From positions 186,001-250,000 of the forward strand of contig NZ_CABVPN010000004.1 of the NCBI RefSeq assembly GCF_902499115.1: 64,000 bases of DNA. Direction: 5' to 3'. Source of the stretch: Burkholderia diffusa. Its GTDB lineage: Bacteria > Pseudomonadota > Gammaproteobacteria > Burkholderiales > Burkholderiaceae. Of the stretch, positions 1 through 8,352 are shown piece after piece. The position numbers were made by a program, and so were the translations under genes. The notes below the pieces were generated by a model. The model had not been told where the DNA came from. It did not search any database and saw only the letters and a list, made by a program, of their open reading frames with translations. Each line of letters starts with the position of its first letter. Position 1 is the first letter of the stretch.

Positions 1-600
1 GCGTTCGACTCGGGCGTCGACAGCGACATCCCGGTGACGACCGCCGCGACCAACAACAAGGCCGCCGCCGCGCTCGCCGCAGACAAGCTCGCCGCGCTGA
101 TCGGCGACGAGGGCGAGGTGGCCGTGGTCGCGCACGACCAGACGAGCCGCACCGGCATCGATCGCCGCGACGGTTTTCTCGAACGGATGAAATCGGCGCA
201 CCCGAAGGTGCGGATCGTGACCGTGCAGTACGGCGAGGGCGACCAGCTGAAGTCGACCGAAGTGACGAAGTCGATCCTGCAGGCGTACCCGAAGCTCAAG
301 GGCGTTTTCGGCACCAACGAAGGCTCGGCGATCGGCGTGGTGAACGGCGTGCGCGAGATGAAGCGCAAGGTCGTGATCATCGGCTACGATTCCGGCAAGC
401 AGCAGAAGGATGCGATCCGCAGCGGGATCATGGCCGGCGCGATCACGCAGAATCCTGTCGGGATCGGCTACAAGACCGTCGAGGCGGCCGTGAAGGCGAT
501 CAAGGGCGAGAAGCTGCCGAAGGTCATCGATACCGGTTTCTACTGGTACGACAAGACCAACATCGACGACCCGAAAATCACGGCGGTGCTGTACGACTGA
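1..600 (+). CDS. Sugar ABC transporter substrate-binding protein, 5' end cut by window edge
   Basis: The reading frame is open from base 1, so only the last 199 residues are present and the start lies outside the window. The protein resembles the C-terminal lobe of periplasmic binding proteins of the ribose/xylose class (PBP type 1). Visible family marks are an FGTNEGSA segment, where these proteins contact ligand and hinge, and a late VIIGYDSG strand. It would deliver a pentose or deoxyhexose to an ABC importer. The amidohydrolase and FadR-type regulator that follow suggest an aldose that is oxidised to a lactone, such as L-fucose, L-arabinose or L-rhamnose; that substrate is an inference. 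Permease and ATPase genes must lie upstream. Confidence 0.88.
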   Translation, partial: AFDSGVDSDIPVTTAATNNKAAAALAADKLAALIGDEGEVAVVAHDQTSRTGIDRRDGFLERMKSAHPKVRIVTVQYGEGDQLKSTEVTKSILQAYPKLKGVFGTNEGSAIGVVNGVREMKRKVVIIGYDSGKQQKDAIRSGIMAGAITQNPVGIGYKTVEAAVKAIKGEKLPKVIDTGFYWYDKTNIDDPKITAVLYD

Positions 601-648
601 ACGTGACGTGACCTGACACGGCGGACGACGGCGAAAGGCGAGGACACC

Positions 649-1539
649 ATGAGCGCAGTGCGCATCGATTCTCATCAGCACTTCTGGCGTTACCGCGCGG
701 CCGAATTTCCATGGATCGGCGCCGGAATGGGCGTGCTCGCCCGCGATTACATGCCCGACGCGCTGTGGCCGCAGATGCGTGCGCAGGCGTTCGGTGCGTC
801 GATCGCGGTGCAGGCGCGCGTCGGACGCGACGAGACGGCATTCCTGCTCGATCTGGCCCGCGACGAAGCGCGCATCGCGGCGGTAGTCGGCTGGGAGGAC
901 CTCGGCGCGCCGGCGCTCGCCGAGCGTATCGCGGAATGGCGCAGCCCGAAGCTTCGCGGCTTTCGTCACCTGCTGCAGGACGAGGCCGACGTCGGCGCGT
1001 TCGTCGCGGATCCCGCGTTCAATCGCGGCGTCGCATGGCTGCAGGCGAACGGTTACGTGTACGACGTGCTCGTGTTCGAACGTCAGTTGCGCGACGTGCG
1101 CGCGTTCTGTGCGCGCAACGATGCGCACTGGCTCGTGCTGGATCACGCCGGCAAGCCCGCGCTTGCCGAGTTCGACCGCGACGACACCGCGCTCGCACGT
1201 TGGCGCGCGGCGTTGCGCGAACTGGGTGCGATGCCGCACGTCGTGTGCAAGCTGTCGGGGCTCGTGACCGAGACGGACTGGCGGCGCGGCCTGCGCGGGC
1301 AGGACATCCGCCACATCGAACTATGCCTGGATGCGGCGCTCGACGCGTTTGGCCCGCAGCGGCTGATGTTCGGTTCGGACTGGCCCGTGTGTCTGCTCGC
1401 GGCGTCGTACGACGAAGTGGCGTCGCTGGTCGAGCGCTGGGCACAAGCGCGGTTGTCGGCGGCCGAGCGCGACGCGTTGTGGGGCGGTACGGCCGCGCGG
1501 TGCTATGCGGTGCCGGACGATATGAAGCCCGGCATATAG
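649..1539 (+). CDS. Amidohydrolase-2 family sugar lactonase (L-fuconolactonase-like)
   Basis: This is a 296-residue TIM-barrel amidohydrolase of the PF04909 type. The N-terminal metal-binding motif reads DSHQHFW, a central LDHAGKP segment carries another ligand, and the late FGSDWPVC carries the catalytic aspartate. Members with this exact HQHFW start hydrolyse L-fucono-, L-rhamnono- or related 1,4/1,5-lactones after sugar dehydrogenase action, in the cytoplasm. A GGCGAGGA ribosome-binding site precedes the ATG. The gene follows the binding-protein gene by 48 bases and is probably in the same operon. Lactonase activity is likely; the particular sugar is not shown by the sequence. Confidence 0.85.
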   Translation: MSAVRIDSHQHFWRYRAAEFPWIGAGMGVLARDYMPDALWPQMRAQAFGASIAVQARVGRDETAFLLDLARDEARIAAVVGWEDLGAPALAERIAEWRSPKLRGFRHLLQDEADVGAFVADPAFNRGVAWLQANGYVYDVLVFERQLRDVRAFCARNDAHWLVLDHAGKPALAEFDRDDTALARWRAALRELGAMPHVVCKLSGLVTETDWRRGLRGQDIRHIELCLDAALDAFGPQRLMFGSDWPVCLLAASYDEVASLVERWAQARLSAAERDALWGGTAARCYAVPDDMKPGI

Positions 1540-1610
1540 AATAGGCGCGATCAGTCTGGTGCGGCATTCGTCAGACCGTCCGCAACGCAACCGCTTACCT
1601 GTATCAACGT

Positions 1611-2372
1611 ATGTCCATCCAGCCGATTCAGAACCGCCGCCTCTACCAGCAGATCGCCGACAAGCTCAGCGCGATGATCGAGTCGGGCGACTTCCCGCCG
1701 GGCAGTTACCTCCCGCCCGAGCGCGAACTGGCCGAGCAGTTCGGCGTGTCGCGCACATCGGTGCGCGAGGCGTTGATCGCGCTCGAGGTGAACGGTCTCG
1801 TCAGCGTGCGTGTCGGCGACGGCGTGAAGGTGCGCCAACCCGAGGCGGCCACCGCACCGCAACCGCGGATCGACACGACGGTCGCGCCGTTCTCGATCGT
1901 CGAGGTCGATCCGGAGCTCGGTATCGCTGTCGACCTCGATACCGAAATCCCGCCGTTCGCGTTGTTGCAGGCGCGCCGGTTGATCGAGCCGGAAGCCGCG
2001 TCGCTCGCCGCGAAACACGGCTCGGACGCGCAGATCGAGGGGATTCACGAGGCGTTCCTGCGCAACCAGGAAGACAACCGTAGCGGGTCGCTCACGCATC
2101 CGGGCGATCGGCTGTTCCATATCCGTATCGCGGAAGCCAGCGACAACCCCGCGTATGCGCTGATGATCAAGCAACTGCTCGCGCACAAGTACGACCTGAT
2201 GTTCCAGCGGCTGCAGTCGCTGTACATGCCGAACGACATGCCGCATCGCTCGGAGCTCGAACACCGCGCGATCCTCGATGCAATCCGCGCGCGCGACCCG
2301 GAGGCCGCGCGCCGCGCGATGGCCGAGCATCTCGACGAAGTGATCCGGATCTTCGGCCGCGCCCTCGACTGA
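1611..2372 (+). CDS. FadR-subfamily GntR transcriptional regulator
   Basis: The product has 253 residues. Residues about 10-75 form a winged helix typical of GntR proteins (PPERELAEQFGVSRTSVREAL). After a proline-rich linker follows an all-helical FCD ligand-binding domain, with ARRLIEPEAA starting it and the metal-binding histidines in the FHIRIAEAS and HRSELEHRAI segments. FCD regulators of sugar-acid operons usually repress until a sugar acid or lactone binds. Its position 71 bases after the lactonase gene, on the same strand, suggests it controls the upstream transport and catabolic genes. The effector is unknown. Confidence 0.88.
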   Translation: MSIQPIQNRRLYQQIADKLSAMIESGDFPPGSYLPPERELAEQFGVSRTSVREALIALEVNGLVSVRVGDGVKVRQPEAATAPQPRIDTTVAPFSIVEVDPELGIAVDLDTEIPPFALLQARRLIEPEAASLAAKHGSDAQIEGIHEAFLRNQEDNRSGSLTHPGDRLFHIRIAEASDNPAYALMIKQLLAHKYDLMFQRLQSLYMPNDMPHRSELEHRAILDAIRARDPEAARRAMAEHLDEVIRIFGRALD

Positions 2373-2388
2373 GCGCGGGCGATCGGCA

Positions 2389-3630
2389 TCAGAAGCGGTC
2401 GGCGCGGTAGGGCGTCGGATCGGTGAACGGCGTCTCGCCGGTCATCATCTCGGCCAGCAGGCGGCCGGAGACGGGGCCGAGCGTCAACCCGTGATGGTTG
2501 TGCCCGAACGAGAACCACATCCCGCGATGCGCCGGGGCGGGGCCGATCACCGGCCGCATGTCGGGCGTGCACGGCCGGAAGCCGAGCCACGGGTGCGGGT
2601 CGAGCCGCTCGCCGAAGCCGAACACCGGGCGCGCGACGCGTTCCGCGCGATCGAGCTGCACGCCCGTCGGCGGCAGGCCGCGCCGCGCGATCTCGACGCC
2701 GGTGGTCAGCCGCAGTCCGCGCCGCATCGGTGCGATCACGTAGCCGTATTCGCGATCGACGATCGGCGCCGACGGCGCGCCGCGTTCGGACGGCGCGTAG
2801 TGCATGTGGTAGCCGCGCTTCTCGCGCAGCGGAATCTTGTAGCCGAACTTGCCGAATACCGTGTCGGACCACGGGCCGAGCGCGACGACGACGGCCGGCG
2901 CGGCGATCTTGCCGTCGTCCGTCGTGACCTGCCAGCCGGGCGACAGCGCCTCCAGGCTCGCGGCATCGCCGGTGAGCAGCGTGCCGCCGCCCTGCACGAA
3001 GAGTTGCGCGTAGGTTTTGACGAGCGCGGACGGATCGACGACGCTTTTCGGATCGAGCCAGTGCAGCGCGCCGCAGAAGCCTGCAGCGAGGCTCGGCTCC
3101 CGTGCGCGAAGTGCCGCGGCATCGAGCGGTGTGATGCCGAGCCCGTGGCGGCGCGCGGTGAGTCCCGCATCGGCGACCGCGCGCTCGAACGCGGCGGGCG
3201 TGCGGAACGCTTCCATCCAGCCGCTGGCGCGCACCAGTTCCCCGGCGCCGGCGCGCGCGATCAGCGCGTCGTGCTCGACGATGCAGCGCTCGATCAGCGG
3301 CAGCATGTCGCGCGAGGCTGCCGCGTGACGCAGCGGCGCCGATTCCCACCAGAAACGCGCGAGCCACGGCGCGAACGCGGGCAGCGACGCGCTGTGCCAA
3401 TAGAGATCGGTGGAGCGGTTGAGCGCATAGCGCATCAGCGTGAACGGGCTGCGCGGGAACGGATACGGTTCGATCGACGAGCGCTCGATCAGCCCCGCGT
3501 TGCCGAAGCTCGTGCCTTCGCCGGGCGCGCCGCGGTCGACGAGGGCAACCTTGCGGCCGCGATCCTGCAGGTGCAGCGCGGCGGAGACGCCGACGATGCC
3601 CGCGCCCAGAACGATTACGTCGAAGTCCAT
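2389..3630 (-). CDS. FAD-dependent oxidoreductase of the DAO family (D-amino acid dehydrogenase-like)
   Basis: The 413-residue product starts MDFDVIVLGAGIVG, a classic GxGxxG dinucleotide-binding fold for FAD, and ends with the C-terminal FAD-contact segment HGLTLGPVSGRLLAE typical of DadA/DAO enzymes. The same frame stays open far upstream, but homology begins at this ATG. DadA-type enzymes oxidise D-amino acids to keto acids at the inner face of the membrane and pass electrons to quinone. The length is slightly below that of E. coli DadA (about 430). It is convergent with the preceding regulator, leaving 16 bases between stops. The substrate could also be another secondary amine or hydroxyproline isomer. 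Confidence 0.82.
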   Translation of the reverse strand: MDFDVIVLGAGIVGVSAALHLQDRGRKVALVDRGAPGEGTSFGNAGLIERSSIEPYPFPRSPFTLMRYALNRSTDLYWHSASLPAFAPWLARFWWESAPLRHAAASRDMLPLIERCIVEHDALIARAGAGELVRASGWMEAFRTPAAFERAVADAGLTARRHGLGITPLDAAALRAREPSLAAGFCGALHWLDPKSVVDPSALVKTYAQLFVQGGGTLLTGDAASLEALSPGWQVTTDDGKIAAPAVVVALGPWSDTVFGKFGYKIPLREKRGYHMHYAPSERGAPSAPIVDREYGYVIAPMRRGLRLTTGVEIARRGLPPTGVQLDRAERVARPVFGFGERLDPHPWLGFRPCTPDMRPVIGPAPAHRGMWFSFGHNHHGLTLGPVSGRLLAEMMTGETPFTDPTPYRADRF

Positions 3631-4238
3631 GAGGGAAGACGAGATAGACGGTTGATGATCGACACTCGGCGTCGGCGACGCGCGCTTCGGCCGGGTGCGC
3701 GGAACTGCAATCGAATGATCAGCAAGGATACTCGCGAACGCGGTGATGCGCGAATCGCGCTCCCTCGTCCGGCGCGATGGGGCATCTGGCGACGGGTTGC
3801 TTCGATCGAATTTGCCGACCGCTCGTCTGAGCCCGCCATGTCCGTGAAGGACGGGAACGGGTATGCGTTCCGGGGGCGAATGAAACGTCGTTGTGTCGAG
3901 CATCGCGTGAAGGATTCGTTGCGTCCGGCGACGGAATCGCGCGGCAACTTCCACTGGCGTCGCATCGTTGCGTGGGGAAACCAGTCTGGCGCACCCCTGC
4001 GGAACGTATGAAGTTTGACTCGCACGTTCGTCCTGTTCGCTGGCCAATCCTTCGGCGTCGCATCGCCACGAACAGCACCGATTCCGCATACTTTCCGACA
4101 TGAATCGCGGGTGTATCCCACTGGTTTGGGATACGAATATTTACCTAAGATGGAAGCAATCGTGCGTGTGATACGGTGCCGGCACGCGCATGGCAGGAAG
4201 GGGCAGCGCCGGGAACGACTGCAGCAGATGTTTCCATC
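3631..4238. other. Intergenic region upstream of yfiR and the DadA-like gene
   Basis: This 608-base gap lies between two divergent genes. Frames open in it lack homology and good ribosome-binding sites, so I call no gene here. The base composition is less G/C-skewed than in neighbouring genes. The only structured element I recognise is the inverted repeat listed at 4113-4134, about 105 bases before the yfiR start. Confidence 0.5.
4113..4134. promoter_or_regulatory. Perfect inverted repeat, possible operator of the yfi operon
   Basis: GTATCCCA (4113-4120) and TGGGATAC (4127-4134) are exact reverse complements separated by six bases. The surrounding DNA is A/T-richer than the local average and no T-tract follows, which fits a protein-binding site better than a terminator. 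It lies about 105 bases upstream of the probable yfiR ATG. The binding protein is unknown. Confidence 0.45.
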
Positions 4239-4946
4239 ATGGATGCGAGTATGTGCGCGGCGGCCGAGAATCATGCGGCCGCATCGACGCCAGCGGGCGC
4301 GGCGGTAATCGCCGCGCGGAAGGCATCCGGCCGGTCCGGCCGAGTCGCCACGTTGCGCCACGCATGCATCGCAATCGTTTGCGCTCTGAGCGTCGCGCCC
4401 TCCGTTCTCGCCGGGGCGCCTGGCGATGCCGACGCGCCGATCGACACGGTGCGGCTCGTCGCCACCACGACACCCGTCAATCCCACCAGTCCCGCCTTTT
4501 CGTCACACGACTCCGCCGTGCGCCAGGTCGTGCTCGGCATCATCAGTTTCACGCGCTGGCCGACGACACCGGTTCGCCTGCATCTGTGCGTGACGGGCAG
4601 GTCAGACTACGCGGGCGACCTGACCGGCACGATACAGGCCGGCTCGACCGTGCTCGACGTGCAGCGGGTCCGCTTCGACGACCCCGCGCTCGGCGTCGCA
4701 TGCGACGTCGTGTATCTCGGCGTGCTCGGAGACGATGAGCGAAAGCGGGTGAGGACCGCGCTGGTCGGCCGGCCGGTGCTGACCATCGCCGAACACGATC
4801 CGTCCTGCACCGCGGGCAGCATGTTCTGTCTCGCGGTCGAAGGCGAACGCGTCACGTTCGACATCAATCTCGACGCCGTCGCGCGCAGTGGCGTGCGCGT
4901 GCATCCGAACGTGCTCAATCTCGCGCGGCGGACGCTGACGCCATGA
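4239..4946 (+). CDS. yfiR: YfiR family periplasmic repressor of the YfiN diguanylate cyclase
   Basis: The start is chosen at ATG 4239; ATG 4251 is also possible. An extended N-terminus precedes a hydrophobic segment (ACIAIVCALSVAPSVLAG) that acts as a signal peptide. The mature part is a DUF4154/YfiR domain beginning with a helix that contains IISFTRWP. Four cysteines occur in LCVTG, VACDVV and the CTAGSMFC loop, matching the two disulfides known in Pseudomonas YfiR. In that system YfiR sits in the periplasm and holds YfiN inactive until redox or envelope stress releases it. The stop overlaps the yfiN ATG by four bases, indicating translational coupling. Confidence 0.87.
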   Translation: MDASMCAAAENHAAASTPAGAAVIAARKASGRSGRVATLRHACIAIVCALSVAPSVLAGAPGDADAPIDTVRLVATTTPVNPTSPAFSSHDSAVRQVVLGIISFTRWPTTPVRLHLCVTGRSDYAGDLTGTIQAGSTVLDVQRVRFDDPALGVACDVVYLGVLGDDERKRVRTALVGRPVLTIAEHDPSCTAGSMFCLAVEGERVTFDINLDAVARSGVRVHPNVLNLARRTLTP

Positions 4947-6211
4947 CACGTTCGGGGCCCGCCATTTCGCCTTCACGTGTATCGCGCTCGACGCTGCAAA
5001 GCGTGTTGCGCCGCGCGCATTTGCGCCTTGCGTTCGTCGCGGTCGCGATGGCCGCCGTGTCGCTGATCGTCGTCGCCGTGATCGCGTTGCGCGCGTACGC
5101 CGGCAACAACCTGAACCTGCTGGCGCGCTCGCTCGGTTACACGGTCGAGGCAGCGCTCGTGTTCGGCGACCGTGTCGCGGCGAACGAGGCGATCGCGACG
5201 ATCGCCAACGACGAGGACGTCGCGCAGGTGGTCGTCACCGATGGCAAAGGCCAGTTGTTCGCGACGTGGAAACTGCCCGCCGCAGGCCGGATCGCCCGTC
5301 TCGAGCGCGGCGTCGCCGCGCTGGCGCTTCCCGGGCCAGTGAGCGCCGCGGTGATGCACGACGGCGTCGTCATCGGCCAGGTCATCGTGCGTGGCCGGGG
5401 GCACCAGTTCTTCGGGTTCCTGATCGGTGGCATCGGCGGCATTCTCGGTTGTCTGGCAGTCAGCGTGATCGGCGCGTATGTCAGCTCCAAGCGTCTGTTG
5501 CGCAACATCGTTGCGCCGCTGCGCGCGCTGGCCGACGTCGCGCACGCCGCGCGCCGCGAGCGTGCGTTCGCGCGTCGCGTCGAGCCAGTGGCGATCGCCG
5601 AACTGAATCAGCTCGGCGACGACTTCAATGCATTGCTCGACGAATTCGAAGACTGGCAGAACACGCTGCGCGACGAAAACGCGTCGCTCGAACACAAGGC
5701 GACGCACGATGCGCTCACGGGGCTGCCCAACCGCGTGCAGTTCGAGTCGCGTCTGTCGGTTGCCCTCTGCGACGCCGTGGTGACGGGGCAGCGGGTTGCC
5801 GTCCTGTATCTCGACTGCGACCGCTTCAAGGAAATCAATGACGGTCTCGGCCACGATGCGGGCGACGCGGTGCTGATCGGCATCGCGGCGCGGTTGCGCG
5901 CGCAGGTGCGCGAGACCGATCTCGTCGCGCGGCTGGGCGGCGATGAATTCGCGGTGATGCTGACGGCGGTGCGCGATACGGACAGCGTGTGCCAGATCGC
6001 CGACGAGATTTTGTCCGGCATGGTGCCGTCGATCGAGCTGTCCGACGGGCGCATGGTGGCCACCATGATGAGTGCCGGTATTGCGCTGTATCCCGATCAT
6101 GCGTCCGACGCGAGCGGCTTGCTGCGCGCGTCGGATGCCGCGATGTACCGCGCCAAGCGTGCGCGGCCGGGGTCGTGGCAGCTGGCGGAGGGCGTAGCGG
6201 GACGGGTTTGA
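4943..6211 (+). CDS. yfiN: Membrane diguanylate cyclase YfiN/TpbB-like
   Basis: This 422-residue protein makes cyclic di-GMP from two GTP. One transmembrane helix lies at residues about 28-52, then a periplasmic PAS/CHASE8-like sensor. A second helix follows (FLIGGIGGILGCLAVSVIGAYV), then a HAMP linker and a C-terminal GGDEF domain. The active-site motif is an intact GGDEF, and an RETD inhibitory I-site sits exactly five residues before it, so the enzyme should be active and feedback-inhibited. YfiR would bind the periplasmic part. The gene is the middle one of a yfiR-yfiN-yfiB operon that in Pseudomonas drives biofilm and small-colony phenotypes. Confidence 0.92.
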   Translation: MTRSGPAISPSRVSRSTLQSVLRRAHLRLAFVAVAMAAVSLIVVAVIALRAYAGNNLNLLARSLGYTVEAALVFGDRVAANEAIATIANDEDVAQVVVTDGKGQLFATWKLPAAGRIARLERGVAALALPGPVSAAVMHDGVVIGQVIVRGRGHQFFGFLIGGIGGILGCLAVSVIGAYVSSKRLLRNIVAPLRALADVAHAARRERAFARRVEPVAIAELNQLGDDFNALLDEFEDWQNTLRDENASLEHKATHDALTGLPNRVQFESRLSVALCDAVVTGQRVAVLYLDCDRFKEINDGLGHDAGDAVLIGIAARLRAQVRETDLVARLGGDEFAVMLTAVRDTDSVCQIADEILSGMVPSIELSDGRMVATMMSAGIALYPDHASDASGLLRASDAAMYRAKRARPGSWQLAEGVAGRV

Positions 6212-6295
6212 TGTCTGTCGTTTCGCGCCGTGGGCGAGGCCGCGGCGGCGGGATAATAAGCGCGCGCGAAGCGGGCGCGTACGAAGGGGGCGATC

Positions 6296-6805
6296 ATGGA
6301 TGACTCGTTGCCTGTGAGCATTGGGCGAATGTGCGTCGCGAGCGCGGTGCTTCTGTGCCTGCTGCTTGGCGGATGCAAGACGCCGCCGCTTCATCGGGGG
6401 CTCACGCAGACGCAGGTCACGGCGCTGAAGTCGGTCGGGTTCCAGGAGACCGAGCAGGGGTTCGAGTTCGGGTCGACGGGGCCGATTCTGTTCGATTTCG
6501 ATCGGTATAACCTCAAGCCGGATGTCAGGCGGATCGTCGAGCGGATTGGCAGGACGTTGAGGTCGGCGGGGATCAACGGGGTGCGGGTGTACGGGTACTC
6601 CGACGAGGAGGGGGAGGCTGCCTACGATCTCGAGTTGTCCCGGCGGCGGGCAGAGGTGGTGGCGATCGAGCTTGTGGACGTCGGGCTGGACAGGAAGCGG
6701 ATTGCGATCGTGGGGAAGGGGAAGAGCGATCCGGTGGGGGATAACCGGACGCCAGCCGGGAGAATGCAGAATCGGCGGGCGGCGATTGTGGTTTCGCCGA
6801 GGTGA
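6296..6805 (+). CDS. yfiB: YfiB-like OmpA-domain outer-membrane lipoprotein
   Basis: The 169-residue product has a signal peptide ending in a lipobox (LLGGC), so it should be lipidated on that cysteine. The rest is an OmpA-like peptidoglycan-binding domain: the FDFDRYNLKPD start and a GYSDEEG core, followed by LSRRRAEVV and a final NRRAAIVV strand. In Pseudomonas, YfiB sequesters YfiR at the outer membrane and so releases YfiN. It lies 84 bases after yfiN on the same strand. Codon use here is slightly different, with more GGG and AGG codons than in neighbours. Confidence 0.86.
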   Translation: MDDSLPVSIGRMCVASAVLLCLLLGGCKTPPLHRGLTQTQVTALKSVGFQETEQGFEFGSTGPILFDFDRYNLKPDVRRIVERIGRTLRSAGINGVRVYGYSDEEGEAAYDLELSRRRAEVVAIELVDVGLDRKRIAIVGKGKSDPVGDNRTPAGRMQNRRAAIVVSPR

Positions 6806-6919
6806 GGCGGCTTTAGCGCGATGTCGCCGTTTGGCGATGCGCATCGTGCGCTTTGCGTGCGTGACCAGACTGAGATTGCGCAACTTGCTGTGTGAGGCCG
6901 CTGCCGATCGCCCCGTGCC

Positions 6920-7540
6920 TCACCAAGCAATATTGCAAGACGACCGCGACGTTCCCGCACCGCCGGTCGCCGTGCAATGCGAACCCGCGCCGTTGTCATA
7001 GAACGTCCGCGTCTCCGGCTGCGGCACTGACGGATCGTGCGGATTCGGCGCGCCGTGCGGACCGCGCGCGGCATCGAAAGGTCGCGTGGGCGCATACGAA
7101 TTCCTGCCGCCAGGCGCGTGCGACCCGTTGGCCCTCAGATATTCATCCCAGTTCAGCGCACGCTGTTCGTGTCGTGGCAACGCGCGACCGAAGCTATCGC
7201 TGCCGCCCGCGCCGAGCGCGACGCGATTCGAGGGCCATACAGAATCGCCGGGCTCGCGTTCGACCGAAGGCTGCGGCTCGAGCGTATCGCCCGAAACCCG
7301 CAACGGCCGCGTATCAGGCGTATCGAACGGACTGCGTTCAATCGGCGCCGCGTACTTCGCGCGCCGCGTCGTGAGCGCCGCACGCGCATCATGCGCAGCC
7401 CCGGCCCGACGTTCCGAACGAAACACGTTGGCAGTGCCCGGACGATCGACCAGCGAATCGCGGCCCGAAGCGTCGGCAATGGAAACGGAAAGCGCACAAG
7501 CAAGCGCGGCGGCGGAAGAAAAACGGAGAGGATGATTCAT
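6920..7540 (-). CDS. Secreted hypothetical protein, low complexity
   Basis: The 206-residue product starts with a convincing signal peptide (MNHPLRFSSAAALACALSVSIADA). The mature part is rich in Arg, Pro, Gly and Ser and appears mostly disordered, with no motif I recognise. It ends in a GSHCTATGG...SSCNIAW segment with two cysteines that could form a disulfide. No strong Shine-Dalgarno is visible before the ATG. It stands alone, convergent with yfiB, and may be genus-restricted. It could be a periplasmic or exported small protein; I cannot assign a function. Confidence 0.55.
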   Translation of the reverse strand: MNHPLRFSSAAALACALSVSIADASGRDSLVDRPGTANVFRSERRAGAAHDARAALTTRRAKYAAPIERSPFDTPDTRPLRVSGDTLEPQPSVEREPGDSVWPSNRVALGAGGSDSFGRALPRHEQRALNWDEYLRANGSHAPGGRNSYAPTRPFDAARGPHGAPNPHDPSVPQPETRTFYDNGAGSHCTATGGAGTSRSSCNIAW

Positions 7541-8352
7541 CGGGATCCGAACCAGGTGACATGTATCGAGAAAAAACGGCAGATCACTGGCTGGCGGCTC
7601 GGCGACGTGTGGGTGTCGAAGCGGCCCTGAAGCAACTGCGAATCGCGGAGGGGGCGACTCGCAGGAAGGCTGGCTGGATTGCAGAAGCGAGCTCGAATTA
7701 TTTCATAAAAATCACAAGCAGCTTTCGCTTCGCTGGTTGATGTCAGCAAAGAGAAGGATTGGCGGCACAGATGCATCGCCCCGACTCGGTGCGAGTCGAC
7801 ACAATCATCAGTTGATTGATCTTCGACGATCGGACCCCAAGCATCCAAAGAAGCAGGAAACGCGTGACACCAAATCGCCGAAACCCACACCCGGCAAGGA
7901 ATCTGCCCACCAACTCACCCAAAATCGCAACCCAATTGCACCCACCGCAAACGTTCTCGGCCCATCTCGGTTGCTCCCGAATCGCCACCTCGCGCGAGCC
8001 AAGTTTCTCCGTGTTTTCCCTCATAGAAGCGGCATTTTTGACAGACGATTTAAAAACCCCCATATAATTTCGACTGCCTTGCCAACGGCTGTCGGACCAT
8101 CCCTCCGAACTAGCGATTTGGCAAGCGGGGCAGGCGAAACGCTTGCGCAATGCAAGACGCATCACGATGTCTTTCCGAACCAGACGTCCCCGTTGGGGAC
8201 TGCAAGAGCCGGGCCCCGCTACGCAACATCCATCCGCAGGTCCGTCTTCATGTGTCTCGGGCGTGTCCCATGTCCTCGCCCCGGGTGCTGTTCGATTGCG
8301 CAAGTCATGCCGCCTTTGCCCGTATGACTAAACAACATCGAGGAGCTCCCAG
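7541..8352. other. Long non-coding stretch and leader before livJ
   Basis: These 812 bases hold no open frame with homology. The part from about 7640 to 8100 is visibly A/T-richer than the rest of the window. It contains a promoter with both consensus hexamers (8038-8068) and a short perfect hairpin at 8186-8200 (GTCCCC, GTT loop, GGGGAC). The transcript from that promoter would carry a leader of roughly 275 bases before livJ. I recognise no known riboswitch in it. Confidence 0.5.
8038..8068 (+). promoter_or_regulatory. Sigma-70-type promoter candidate for the liv operon
   Basis: TTGACA at 8038-8043 and TATAAT at 8063-8068 are both perfect consensus hexamers. The spacer is 19 bases, two longer than the optimum. 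Such a pair is very unlikely by chance in this GC-rich DNA, and it points toward livJ, whose ATG is at 8353. Confidence 0.62.

Noticed and set aside
4973..6883. 636-codon minus-strand open frame opposite yfiN and yfiB
   Set aside because: It is an antisense shadow rich in Arg, His and Pro. The plus strand has intact GGDEF and OmpA motifs.
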